DNA of 59,014 bases from JAICYJ01 sp035695105 (GTDB lineage Bacteria > Actinomycetota > Thermoleophilia > Gaiellales > JAICJC01). Both the position numbers and the translations under genes were made by a program. Below are positions 25,602-33,854 of the stretch, piece after piece; the stretch's first letter is position 1; the number at the start of each line of letters is the position of its first letter. The stretch covers positions 1 to 59,014 of the forward strand of contig DASSEV010000058.1 in assembly GCA_035695105.1 (NCBI GenBank). The letters are read 5' to 3'. The notes beneath the pieces were generated by a model. It did not search any database, was not told the origin of the DNA, and was given only the letters and a program-made list of their open reading frames with translations.

Positions 25602-26507
25602 ATGGCAACCGAGTCCGTCCCCGCACCCGTGGCCGCCCGGCGGCGCCTGTCGGCCTTCCTCTACCGCCGCCGCTGGCTGAAGCTGATCCTCCTGATGATC
25701 CCGCCGTTCGGCTGGATGGTCGTCGTCTACCTGGCGTCTCTGGCCGTGCTGCTGGCGACCGCGTTCTGGCAGCAGGACGTGCTCAGCGGCAAGATCATCC
25801 ACACATTCACGTGGGACAACCTCCAGTACATCCGGCACGACCCGACCGTCCACAAGGTCACCCGCGACACGGTGCAGATGGCCGTGTTCGTGACCCTCAC
25901 CGACATCGTGCTGGCGTTCCCGCTCGCGTACTACATGGCGCGGATCGCGTCGCGCCGCACCCGGGCACTGCTGCTCGTCGGTGTGCTGATGCCGCTGTGG
26001 TCGAGCTACCTGATCAAGGCCTACACATGGCGGCTGATGACCGGTGACGACGGCACGATCAACTGGGCGCTCGGCAAGGTCGGCCTGGGGCCGCTGCACA
26101 TCGCCTTCACCCTGACCGCCATGTGGCTCGCGTTCTCCTACATCTGGCTGCCCTACATGGTGCTGCCGATCTACGCCGCCCTCGAGCGGATCCCGAACTC
26201 GCTGATCGAGGCGTCCGGCGACCTCGGCGGCCGCGCCTGGCGCACGCTGCGCAGCGTGATCATGCCGCTGGCGCTGCCCGGGATTGCGGCCGGCTCGATC
26301 TTCACCTTCTCGCTCACCCTCGGCGACTACATCATGGTCGACCTGGTGGGCGGCAACAAGACCGACTTCCTGGGCAGCATCATCTTCCGCTACCAGGGCG
26401 TTGCGAACGACCTGCCGCTCGCGGCCGCGGTCGCGATCATCCCGGTCGTCGTCATCACCGTCTACCTGCTCCTGGTCAAGCGGCTGGGCGCGTTCGAGGC
26501 CTTGTAG
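25602..26507 (+). CDS. potB: Spermidine/putrescine ABC transporter permease PotB
   Basis: 301 residues with about six membrane helices, the first at WLKLILLMIPPFGWMVVVYLASLAVLLAT. The EAA loop that contacts PotA is IPNSLIEASGDLGGRAWRTLRSVIMPLALPGI. It forms half of the membrane channel with PotC. It starts 15 bp after the intercistronic hairpin. Confidence 0.92.
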   Translation: MATESVPAPVAARRRLSAFLYRRRWLKLILLMIPPFGWMVVVYLASLAVLLATAFWQQDVLSGKIIHTFTWDNLQYIRHDPTVHKVTRDTVQMAVFVTLTDIVLAFPLAYYMARIASRRTRALLLVGVLMPLWSSYLIKAYTWRLMTGDDGTINWALGKVGLGPLHIAFTLTAMWLAFSYIWLPYMVLPIYAALERIPNSLIEASGDLGGRAWRTLRSVIMPLALPGIAAGSIFTFSLTLGDYIMVDLVGGNKTDFLGSIIFRYQGVANDLPLAAAVAIIPVVVITVYLLLVKRLGAFEAL

Positions 26508-27305
26508 GTGGAACCCCGCGGCGTTCGCATCTTCCTGCGCATCTTCGCCTTCCTGGTGATGGCGTTCCTGTACGCGCCGCTGGCCGTGATCGTGATGGCG
26601 TCGTTCAACGCGTCGCAGATCCCCACCTGGCCGATCAAGCACTACTCGACGCACTGGTGGCACCTGGCGCTGCATGACACGCGCGCCCACACGGCGCTGA
26701 TCAACTCGGTGAAGGTGGGCCTGGGCGCGACGGCCGTCGCGCTGCTCCTGGGCACGGCCGCGGCGTTCGCCCTCTCCCGGTTCCGGTTCTTCGGCCAGAA
26801 CTCGCTGTCGCTGCTGCTCGTGCTGCCGATTGCGCTGCCCGGCATCGTTACGGGCCTCTCGCTGCTGTCGGCCATCAAGTACTTCTCGGTGACGCCGTCG
26901 CTGCTGACGATCGTGGCGGGCCACGCCACCTTCTGCATCGTGGTCGTCTACAACAACGTGGTGGCGCGCCTGCGGCGCTCGTCGGGCTCGCTGGACGAGG
27001 CGTCGATGGATCTCGGCGCCGACGGCTGGCAGACGTTCCGCCACGTCACGCTGCCCAACCTCGCAACCGCGCTCGTCGCCGGCGGCCTGCTCGCATTCGC
27101 CCTGTCGTTCGACGAGATCGTGGTCACGAACTTCACGGCGGGAGCGCAGGAGACGCTCCCGCTCTGGATCTACAACCAGTTCCGGCTGCCGAACACGGCG
27201 CAGGAGGTGAACGCCGTGGCGGTGATCGTGATCGTGCTGACGGCAATCCCCGTCTATCTCGCCCAGCGGCTGATGCGCGACACGGGCGGGATCACGGCGC
27301 GCTGA
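26508..27305 (+). CDS. potC: Spermidine/putrescine ABC transporter permease PotC
   Basis: 265 residues, six predicted helices, starting IFLRIFAFLVMAFLYAPLAVIVMASFNAS. The EAA loop is SLDEASMDLGADGWQTFRHVTLPNLATAL. The GTG start directly follows the potB stop with no spacer, so translation is coupled. It is the second channel subunit and the last gene of the operon. Confidence 0.92.
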   Translation: MEPRGVRIFLRIFAFLVMAFLYAPLAVIVMASFNASQIPTWPIKHYSTHWWHLALHDTRAHTALINSVKVGLGATAVALLLGTAAAFALSRFRFFGQNSLSLLLVLPIALPGIVTGLSLLSAIKYFSVTPSLLTIVAGHATFCIVVVYNNVVARLRRSSGSLDEASMDLGADGWQTFRHVTLPNLATALVAGGLLAFALSFDEIVVTNFTAGAQETLPLWIYNQFRLPNTAQEVNAVAVIVIVLTAIPVYLAQRLMRDTGGITAR

Positions 27306-27312
27306 GCGCGCC

Positions 27313-27735
27313 TCACGACACGGTCAGCGTGCCCTTCATGCCGGCCTGCTCGTGGCCGGGCACCGAGCAGTAGAACTCGTACGTCCCGGGCTTGAGGTTC
27401 GCCGTGACCGTCGACGTGCCGCCGTTGTCGACCTGGTTGCCCTGCACGTTCACGCCGTTGCCCTTGATCGAGATGTCGTGCGCGACGGACTGGGGGTTCA
27501 TGGCCTTCAGGGTGACGGTCCCGGCCTTGGCCGTGACCGAGGTCTTGGTGAAGGAGAAGCCCGAGCTCGAGATCGGGATGTCGATCACCTGCCCGCCGCC
27601 GGCCGGCGTCGAGGTGGGGGTGCTGGATGTCGAGCTGCCGCCGGAGGAGCTGCCGCCGGAGGAGCTGCCGCCGCAGCTCGCGGCGAGCAGCACGGCGGGG
27701 AGCAGGACGAGTGCGATGGCCTGTCGGAGCTTCAT
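27313..27735 (-). CDS. Cupredoxin (blue copper) lipoprotein
   Basis: 140 residues. The signal MKLRQAIALVLLPAVLLAASC ends at a lipobox-like Cys21, then a Ser/Gly/Thr linker. The copper site is complete: His in SVAHDISIKG and YCSVPGHEQAGM, giving Cys, His and Met ligands of a type 1 site (C-x4-H-x4-M). It resembles plastocyanin, auracyanin and small azurin-like electron carriers tethered outside the membrane. No oxidase or nitrite reductase gene is adjacent, so its partner is unknown. It converges with potC with a gap of 7 bp. Confidence 0.85.
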   Translation of the reverse strand: MKLRQAIALVLLPAVLLAASCGGSSSGGSSSGGSSTSSTPTSTPAGGGQVIDIPISSSGFSFTKTSVTAKAGTVTLKAMNPQSVAHDISIKGNGVNVQGNQVDNGGTSTVTANLKPGTYEFYCSVPGHEQAGMKGTLTVS

Positions 27736-27850
27736 GGTGGTCCCTTCCGGTCGCTGGCTGGGAGCTGCAGGAGTCTGCCGTCCACCGCCGAATCGTAAAC
27801 ATTCGGTGTGCAGCGCCTGACGTCGGGGGCGTCTGGTAGCGTTGCGGCCC

Positions 27851-28936
27851 ATGTGTGTTCGTGTCCATGCGCGCGCAGGGGGTGCGCGCGCGGCCCGGGC
27901 GTCGATCCTCGTGCTCATCCTCGCGGCCGTCGGGCTGATCGCCTCGGCGACCCAGTCGGTTGCGGCGTCCAGCATCGCGGCCAAGCGTGCGGAGGCCCGC
28001 CAGGTCGAGAGCGAGATCATGACCCAGCAGGCCGCGCTCGAGAAGCAGATCGAGAAGTACAACGCGATCCATCAGCACTACCTGGACACGCGCCATGCCC
28101 TGCGGAACAACCGCATCGTGCTCAGCGTGGCCCGGCACAACCTGGTTCGCGCACAGCAGGCGCTGGCCGAGAGCCTGACCTCGACCTACAAGTCGTCCGG
28201 CGAGGACGTCGTGTCCTACCTGCTGGCCGCGCACTCGTTCAGCGAGCTCGTCGACCACGTGCAGGCCGTGCAGCGCGAGAACAACTCGAACGGCGACCTG
28301 ATCAAGCAGATCAGCGCGACAAAGGCGCTGATCGCGAAGCGCACAGCCCAGCTGAAGACGCAGACTGCCCAGCTGGCGGCGGATCAGGCCGCGCAGGCGC
28401 AGGAGCGCCAGCGGGTGGAGTCGGGACTGCACGCGCTCCAGGCCCGGCAGGCCCGGATCAGCGCGGACATCCAGCATCTGATCGACCAGCAGCATGCGCG
28501 CGAGCAGGCCGCAGCGACGGCCGCTGCTGCGGCAGCGTCCGGCGGCGGCGGCGGCGGGAACATCCCGGTGCCCCCTTCGAGCACGCTGGGCGGGCAGGCC
28601 GTGGCGATCGCCGAGCAGTACCTGGGCGTGCCCTACGTCTGGGGCGGGGCGAGCCCGTCGGGCTTCGACTGCTCAGGGCTGACGATGTACGTCTACGCCC
28701 AGCTGGGCGTGTCGCTGCCCCACAACGCGGCGGCGCAGTACGGCATGGGTACGCCGGTGCCGCGCGACGCGCTTGAGCCGGGCGACCTGGTCTTCTTCGA
28801 CGGGCTCGGACATGTCGGCATGTACGTCGGCGGCGGATCGTTCATCCACGCCCCGCACACCGGCACCGTCGTGCAGATCAGCTCGCTGAGCGGCTGGTAC
28901 AGCGACAACTACGTCGGCGCCCGCCGCATCGGCTAG
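27851..28936 (+). CDS. Secreted NlpC/P60 peptidoglycan endopeptidase with coiled coil
   Basis: 361 residues. After a signal (ARASILVLILAAVGLIASATQSVAA) comes a long coiled coil (about residues 45-225, e.g. EARQVESEIMTQQAALEKQIEKYNAIHQHYL), a Gly-rich linker, and a C-terminal NlpC/P60 domain. The catalytic Cys is in GFDCSGLTMYVYAQLG and the His in GLGHVGMYVGGGSFIHAP. This is the RipA/CwlO architecture of actinobacterial cell-wall hydrolases that cut the peptide stem. The ATG at 27851 lies 8 nt after TAGCGT, so a leaderless start is likely. Confidence 0.92.
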   Translation: MCVRVHARAGGARAARASILVLILAAVGLIASATQSVAASSIAAKRAEARQVESEIMTQQAALEKQIEKYNAIHQHYLDTRHALRNNRIVLSVARHNLVRAQQALAESLTSTYKSSGEDVVSYLLAAHSFSELVDHVQAVQRENNSNGDLIKQISATKALIAKRTAQLKTQTAQLAADQAAQAQERQRVESGLHALQARQARISADIQHLIDQQHAREQAAATAAAAAASGGGGGGNIPVPPSSTLGGQAVAIAEQYLGVPYVWGGASPSGFDCSGLTMYVYAQLGVSLPHNAAAQYGMGTPVPRDALEPGDLVFFDGLGHVGMYVGGGSFIHAPHTGTVVQISSLSGWYSDNYVGARRIG

Positions 28937-29043
28937 CCCGGCCGGCTTTCTCCCGACTCCGTTACGGACGGTCGCAGCTCCGCAACGGATGCTGCGGTGA
29001 ACCAAGAGTGCCTGGCACCTGCGGGTGAGCGTAGGATTCGGGT

Positions 29044-29448
29044 ATGAGGCGCACACCCGTGCTGCTTGCTTCGGGAGCGATCGTCTGGAGCGTGGTCGCG
29101 ATAGTAGCCGCGTTCACGATCCCCGCCTACTCGACCGAGAGCTCGAGCGGCTCCAGCGCCGGCTCGCTGACGCACAGCGGCGGCAGCGCCACGCTGGTCG
29201 GCATGAACGGATGGCTGCCGGTCTGGTACCTCGGCGGCCTGGGCGCGCTCGCCGTCGTCTGCTGGCTCGGCCTGCATCGCCGTTGCGCCGTCGGGAGCCG
29301 TGCAGGCACGCTGGCCGCCTGGGCATGCGCCCTTGCCGCGCTGGCGCTCAGCCTGATCTCCGTGATCGGCCTCTTCACGCTGCCGATGGTCGTGATGATG
29401 CTCGCCGCCATCGGCATGACGCCGAACGGCGCGCGCGGCGCGGCCTGA
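29044..29448 (+). CDS. Small membrane protein (134 aa)
   Basis: Three hydrophobic helices: residues 7-27 (LLASGAIVWSVVAIVAAFTIP), 59-77 (WYLGGLGALAVVCWLGL) and 88-124. A Ser/Gly-rich outer loop separates the first two. There is no recognisable domain. TAGGAT ends 6 nt before the ATG and no ribosome site is present, so it is probably leaderless. It ends close to the GntR gene, with which it converges. Confidence 0.65.
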   Translation: MRRTPVLLASGAIVWSVVAIVAAFTIPAYSTESSSGSSAGSLTHSGGSATLVGMNGWLPVWYLGGLGALAVVCWLGLHRRCAVGSRAGTLAAWACALAALALSLISVIGLFTLPMVVMMLAAIGMTPNGARGAA

Positions 29449-29454
29449 CCGCCG

Positions 29455-30171
29455 TCAGCGCGCCTGACGCTCGAGCCACCGGGCGAGCGTCTCGCCGGTG
29501 TCGAGCACGTGGGCGTGCAGCAGCCGTCGCGCGCGCCGCGGCTCCGGCGCGTTCAGCGCCTCCGTGATGCGGTCGTGGTCGGCGGCGCTGCGCGGCACGA
29601 TGGCGGGGTCGGCCGAGAACGTGTGCCACGCAAGGCTGCGCGGCACCCGGTTCATCAGCGACTGCACCGTGTCCCGCAGCGGCGGACAGTTCGCGGCCGC
29701 CAGGATCACGTTGTGGTAGAGCTCGTTCGCCTGTGAGCATTGCTGCAGGGCGATCAGCCCGGCCTCGGTCTCCTCGCCGGCCGGCCGCAGGGAGCCGAGC
29801 TTCTCGCCGCCTGCCCGCAACAGCGCCTGCGCGGTCTCGAGGTCGGCGTTGTCGTAGGTGGTCAGCGCCCCGGCCGCGCGCTCGGCCGCAAGGCCCTCGA
29901 GCTCCGCACGGACCAGGAAGATGTTGCGGCACTCGTCCGGCGAGAACGAGCGCACGAGGGCGCCGCGGTGGCCGAGCTGCTCGACCAGCCCGATCGCCTG
30001 CAGCTGGCGCAGGGCTTCGCGGATCGGCGTGCGGCTGACGCCGTAGCGCGCCGCCAGATCCTCCTGGCGAAGGCGTGTGCCGAGCGGGATCCGCCCGGTG
30101 ATGATCTCCACCTGCAGCTCGTGAGCGAGGTCGTCGGCACGGCTGGGCGAGAAGGATCGTTCCGCCACCAC
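29455..30171 (-). CDS. GntR-family regulator (FadR/FCD type)
   Basis: 238 residues. The winged helix is in ADDLAHELQVEIITGRIPLGTRLRQEDLAARYGVSRTPIREALRQLQAIGLVE, then the FCD effector domain from about residue 85, with metal-ligand-like residues in NELYHNVILAAAN and SAADHDRITEAL. FCD proteins bind carboxylic acids, often through a metal. Two GTG codons (30171, 30168) stand 3 and 6 nt after TAGGAT. It diverges from the sulfite/nitrite reductase gene and may bind the TTTGGATCCAAA palindrome in that promoter. Confidence 0.9.
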   Translation of the reverse strand: MVAERSFSPSRADDLAHELQVEIITGRIPLGTRLRQEDLAARYGVSRTPIREALRQLQAIGLVEQLGHRGALVRSFSPDECRNIFLVRAELEGLAAERAAGALTTYDNADLETAQALLRAGGEKLGSLRPAGEETEAGLIALQQCSQANELYHNVILAAANCPPLRDTVQSLMNRVPRSLAWHTFSADPAIVPRSAADHDRITEALNAPEPRRARRLLHAHVLDTGETLARWLERQAR

Positions 30172-30226
30172 ACGATCCTACAGCTGTGTGGGACGCTGAA
30201 CCATGTGAAGGACTGTATCCGAAGTT

Positions 30227-30255
30227 TTGACGTTTGGATCCAAAGACGGTAGGGT
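30227..30255 (+). promoter_or_regulatory. Sulfite/nitrite reductase promoter with operator in its spacer
   Basis: TTGACG (30227-30232), a 17-bp spacer, TAGGGT (30250-30255). The first 12 bases of the spacer are the perfect palindrome TTTGGATCCAAA (30233-30244). A repressor bound there would block RNA polymerase. Candidates are the divergent GntR protein or a sulfur or nitrogen regulator encoded elsewhere. Confidence 0.7.
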
Positions 30256-30291
30256 GCGTTCACTTCCGCGCCGTCGTCACTGGAGCGCCTC

Positions 30292-31944
30292 ATGACAGAG
30301 ACCGCCGTCAAGCTTCCCGAGATCGAGCACATCAAGAGCCGCAAGGATGGGCTCGACGTGCTCGCCGACATCTACCGCTACGCCGAGCTCGGCTTCGATG
30401 CCATCGAGCCGGACGATCTCGCCCTGTTCCGCTGGTACGGCATCTACACGCAGCGCGCGGCGGAGTCGGCGCAGAGCGGTGACCCGGGCCCCTCGGAGGA
30501 GACGGACGGCCTGTTCATGCTGCGCGTCAAGTTCCCGAACGGCATCGTCACCGCGGAGCAGCTGCGCACCGTCGGCAGGCTCTCGGAGCGGTACGGCCGC
30601 GGGATGGGCGACATCACCACGCGCCAGAACATCCAGCTGCACAACCTCGCGATCGAGGACATGCCCGTCGTGCTGGACGAGCTGAATGCGGTCGGGCTCT
30701 CCTTCACGCAGGCCTGTGGCGACGTCTGGCGCAACGTCGTCGGCTGCCCGCTGGCGGGAGTCGACGGCCACGAGCTGATCGACTCGCGTCCGCTGATCGC
30801 GGAGCTCGAGCGCACCTTCGTCGGCAACCGCGAGTACTCGAACCTGCCACGCAAGTTCAAGGTGTCCGTGTCGGCATGCGTCCACCGGTGCGCCCAGCAC
30901 GAGATCAACGACATCGGGCTGGTCGCCGTCGAGAAGGACGGTGAGGTCGGATACGACGTCTGGGTCGGCGGCGGGCTCGGCGCGTCGGCGCGCATGGGCC
31001 GGCGGCTCGACATCTTCGTCCGGCCGGGCGACGCGGTCGACGTGTGCCGCGTCATCACGGAGATCTTCCGCGACGAGGGCAAGCGCACCAAGCGCACGCG
31101 CGCCCGCATCAAGTTCCTGGTCGACGAGTGGGGCGTCGAGCGGCTGCGCGCCGAGATCGAGGCCCGCCTCGGGCGCGAGCTCGAGACGTCGGTGGCGCCG
31201 GCCGATCCGATCGATCCGCAGCGCGACCACCTGGGCATCCACCCGCAGGTGCAGCACGGCCTCTACTACGTCGGCGGCACGACGCTGCGGGGACGGTTCA
31301 CGGCCGACCAGATGATCGGCGCCGCCGACATCGCCGATCGCTACGGGTCGGGCGAGCTGCGCTGCACCAACCGGCAGAACATCATCGTCGTCGACGTGCC
31401 CGACGAGCAGGTCGAGACGGTCGCCGCGGAGCTCGCGGATCTGGGGCTGCCGACCGAGGCCTCGGCGTTCCGCCGCGGCATCATCTCGTGCACCGGGATG
31501 GAGTTCTGCAAGCTCGCGATCGTCGAGACGAAGGAGCGCGCCGCGGAGCTGATCGAGCACCTGGAGCGGCGGATCGGCGATCTGGAGGGATCGATCCGGA
31601 TCAACCTGAACGGCTGCCCGAACGCCTGCGCCCAGTACCAGATCGCGGACATCGGCCTGCAGGGCGGCATCGCCAAGACGGCCGCGGGCGAGCGGGTGCA
31701 GGGCTTCATCCTCCACATCGGCGGGCGGCTGGGCGAGGGCGCGGCCTTCGGGCGGCGGATCTCGTCGAAGGCGATCCCGGCGACGGAGGCGCGGTTCGCG
31801 GTGGAGCGGATCGTCCGCGCCTACAAGGCCGAGCGGCGCGCCGACCAGAGCTTCGGCGAGTGGGCCGACCTCCAGGGCGATGCGCGGCTCGGCTCGCTGA
31901 TCGGCGTCGCGGTGGCCCGGGAGCGGGAAGAGGTCGCGGCCTAG
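30292..31944 (+). CDS. Ferredoxin-dependent sulfite/nitrite reductase (NirA/SirA type)
   Basis: 550 residues. The siroheme/4Fe-4S cysteines are all present: C400 and C406 in SCTGMEFCKLAIVETK, C442 and C446 in NLNGCPNACAQYQIADIGLQG. Substrate-binding basic residues lie in TTRQNIQLHNL and LRCTNRQNIIVVDVPDEQ. The FRWYGIYTQRAAES segment matches mycobacterial NirA/SirA. It carries out the six-electron reduction of sulfite to sulfide, or nitrite to ammonia. The two activities cannot be separated reliably by eye. A ThrC-family gene under a SAM riboswitch lies 0.5 kb downstream, which favours the sulfur role. Confidence 0.9.
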   Translation: MTETAVKLPEIEHIKSRKDGLDVLADIYRYAELGFDAIEPDDLALFRWYGIYTQRAAESAQSGDPGPSEETDGLFMLRVKFPNGIVTAEQLRTVGRLSERYGRGMGDITTRQNIQLHNLAIEDMPVVLDELNAVGLSFTQACGDVWRNVVGCPLAGVDGHELIDSRPLIAELERTFVGNREYSNLPRKFKVSVSACVHRCAQHEINDIGLVAVEKDGEVGYDVWVGGGLGASARMGRRLDIFVRPGDAVDVCRVITEIFRDEGKRTKRTRARIKFLVDEWGVERLRAEIEARLGRELETSVAPADPIDPQRDHLGIHPQVQHGLYYVGGTTLRGRFTADQMIGAADIADRYGSGELRCTNRQNIIVVDVPDEQVETVAAELADLGLPTEASAFRRGIISCTGMEFCKLAIVETKERAAELIEHLERRIGDLEGSIRINLNGCPNACAQYQIADIGLQGGIAKTAAGERVQGFILHIGGRLGEGAAFGRRISSKAIPATEARFAVERIVRAYKAERRADQSFGEWADLQGDARLGSLIGVAVAREREEVAA

Positions 31945-31966
31945 TTGGCCTGGTAGGACGGCGTGA

Positions 31967-32257
31967 TCAGGGGTTCAGCCCCTGGCGGGCCACGTTGAGC
32001 GCGACCGCCCGCTCCATCGCCGCATACCGCGCTTCCTCGAGCTGCGTCGAGAAGTCGTCCGAGGCCGGATCCAGCCGCGCGATCCGCTGGCTGTGCTCAC
32101 CCGGGCGCACCAGCTCGACGATGGTCGCGTGCGGCACCGACCGGATGGCCACCTGCCACTGCGCGAGCTCGCGGCGGCGCTTGGCTCGCCGCGCCCAGGC
32201 GAGCAGGGCGAGGATCACGAGCAGCGTGAGCGCCAGGATGCCCAGATCGAGGATCAC
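31967..32257 (-). CDS. Small single-pass membrane protein (96 aa)
   Basis: GTG at 32257, 6 nt after TACCGT (leaderless pattern). One N-terminal helix (ILDLGILALTLLVILALLAWA) is followed by basic residues (RRAKRRRE) and a soluble tail (IRSVPHATIVELVRPGEHSQRIARLDPASDDFSTQLEEARYAAMERAVALN). The order suggests an N-out, cytoplasmic-tail topology. No family is recognised. The frame continues upstream across thrC, but that part is shadow sequence. Confidence 0.65.
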   Translation of the reverse strand: MILDLGILALTLLVILALLAWARRAKRRRELAQWQVAIRSVPHATIVELVRPGEHSQRIARLDPASDDFSTQLEEARYAAMERAVALNVARQGLNP

Positions 32258-32280
32258 GCCCGTACGGTACCGGTTCAGGA

Positions 32281-32310
32281 TTGACCGCCGCGCGCGCGGC
32301 CAACTACCAT
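32281..32310 (+). promoter_or_regulatory. Promoter of the SAM riboswitch-thrC transcript
   Basis: TTGACC (32281-32286), an 18-bp spacer, TACCAT (32305-32310). Transcription should start near 32317, about 33 nt before the aptamer. Confidence 0.65.
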
Positions 32311-32349
32311 GTGGGCACTGAACCAGCAGACGTCGGGATTTCCCGGCAA

Positions 32350-32453
32350 CGCATCCAGAGAGGCGGAGGGACCGGCCCTGTGAAGCCTCGGCAACCGGAC
32401 CGCGGAAGCGGGAACGGTGCCACGTCCGGCGAGGCACTGCCTCGGAAGATGTG
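32350..32453 (+). ncRNA. SAM-I (S-box) riboswitch
   Basis: The conserved SAM-I core is readable by eye: P1 CGCATC (32350-32355) closing with GATGTG (32448-32453), then CCAGAGAGGCGGAGGGACCG, GGCCCTGTGAAGCC, CGGCAACC, the GGTGCCA block after P3 and GGAAGATG at the 3' end. These match the class I consensus closely. After it, GGCCGA and TCGGCC can form a 6-bp hairpin just before the GGGAGA ribosome site of the ThrC-family gene, so control may be at translation. High SAM is expected to switch expression off. Confidence 0.95.
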
Positions 32454-32491
32454 AACCGGCCGATCGAGTTCGGCCCATCCCGGGAGACGAC

Positions 32492-33718
32492 ATGTACGCA
32501 ACGCATCTGGTCTGTAAGGGCTGCGGCTCGGAGCATCCCCTCGACGCGCGGTTCGCCTGCGACCGCTGTTTCGGCCCGCTCGAGGCGGCATACGACCATG
32601 CCGCGATCGCGGGCGGCGTCACACGCGAGCAGATCCAGGCCGGGCCGCCGACGCTCTGGCGCTGGTCCGCGTTCCTGCCCGTCGACGCACCGTCGCGCGG
32701 GCTCCCGGTCGGGAACTCCCCGCTGATCCGGGCCGACCGCCTGGCGGAGGAGCTCGGGCTGTCCTGCCGCCTGTTCGTGAAGACCGAGACGTCGAACCCG
32801 ACTCACTCGTTCAAGGACCGCGTGGTGGCGGTCGCGGCCGCGAAGTCGGTCGAGCTGGGATTCGAGGCTCTCGCATGCGCGTCCACGGGCAACCTGGCCG
32901 GGGCGACCGCGGCGGCGGGGGCGGCGCTCGGCCTGCCCACCTACATCTTCGTCCCCGGCGACCTCGAGCGCGAGAAGATCATCGCCGCGGCGGCCTACGG
33001 CGCGACGGTGTTCGCGGTCGACGGCACCTACGACGACGTCAACCGGCTCTGCTCCGAGCTCAGCTATGACCGGCCCTGGGCGTTCGTCAACGTCAACATG
33101 CGGCCGTACTACGCCGAGGGGTCGAAGACGATCGCCCTGGAGACGGCGGAGCAGCTGGGGTGGCGGGTGCCCGACCGCGTCGTCGCCCCGATCGCCTCGG
33201 GCTCGCTGTACACCAAGATCCTTCAGGGCTTCGAGGAGGGCCGGGCCGCCGGGCTGCTGCCGGACGGCCCCGCGCCGGCCATGCACGGCTCGCAGGGTGC
33301 GGGCTGCGCCCCGGTGGCGACGGCGTTCGCCGCCGGCGCCGAGGAGGTGATCCCGGTCAAGCCGACCGGGATCGCGAAGTCGCTTGCGATCGGCAGCCCC
33401 GCGGACGGCGTCTACGCGCTCGACGTCGCCCGGCGCACCGGCGGGTCGATCGAGGCGGTGTCGGACGGCGAGATCGTTGAGGGGATCCGCCTGCTGGCGA
33501 GCACGACCGGGATCTTCACCGAGACGGCCGGCGGCGTCACCACGGCGGTGCTGGCCAGGCTTGCGGAGCGCGGGGAGATCGGCGACGGCGAGACCGTGGT
33601 CGTGTACATCACCGGCGACGGGCTGAAGACGATCGACGCGGTCGAGCCCTCGGTCGAGACGATCTCCGTGGCGCCCGACCCGGACGAGGTCGACGCCGCG
33701 CTGGCCGCGGTCGCCTGA
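32492..33718 (+). CDS. thrC: Threonine synthase family PLP enzyme, SAM-riboswitch controlled
   Basis: 408 residues from ATG 32492 behind GGGAGACGAC. The N-terminus has a zinc-ribbon-like pair CKGCG...CDRC, as in many threonine synthases. The PLP lysine is in TSNPTHSFKDRVVAVAAAK, and ACASTGNLAGATAAAGAALG is the phosphate-binding Asn/Gly segment. IASGSLYTKILQGFEEG and HGSQGAGCAPVATAF follow. The family converts O-phosphohomoserine to threonine. Control by a SAM riboswitch is typical of methionine and cysteine genes, so a different use of phosphohomoserine, such as homocysteine formation, is possible. The frame extends upstream to 32417, but that overlaps the riboswitch. Confidence 0.85.
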   Translation: MYATHLVCKGCGSEHPLDARFACDRCFGPLEAAYDHAAIAGGVTREQIQAGPPTLWRWSAFLPVDAPSRGLPVGNSPLIRADRLAEELGLSCRLFVKTETSNPTHSFKDRVVAVAAAKSVELGFEALACASTGNLAGATAAAGAALGLPTYIFVPGDLEREKIIAAAAYGATVFAVDGTYDDVNRLCSELSYDRPWAFVNVNMRPYYAEGSKTIALETAEQLGWRVPDRVVAPIASGSLYTKILQGFEEGRAAGLLPDGPAPAMHGSQGAGCAPVATAFAAGAEEVIPVKPTGIAKSLAIGSPADGVYALDVARRTGGSIEAVSDGEIVEGIRLLASTTGIFTETAGGVTTAVLARLAERGEIGDGETVVVYITGDGLKTIDAVEPSVETISVAPDPDEVDAALAAVA

Positions 33719-33739
33719 CGTCACGGCCGGCTGACATTA

Positions 33740-33774
33740 CGGGCCGCACCACCGGCGGCTGGTGGTACGGCCCG
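33740..33774. terminator. Terminator between thrC and the glycosidase gene
   Basis: CGGGCCG (33740-33746) pairs with CGGCCCG (33768-33774) and, after one mismatch, ACCACC with GGTGGT, closing a 7-nt loop. It is a 13-bp stem 22 bp past the thrC stop between convergent genes and could serve both strands. Confidence 0.7.
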
Positions 33775-33854
33775 CATGCAGGTGATCGGCGAGCCTGCTG
33801 CCCCGTGCCTCACGCCGCCGGTGGTTCGGCCTCACCCGAAGCGGGGAGGCTCCG

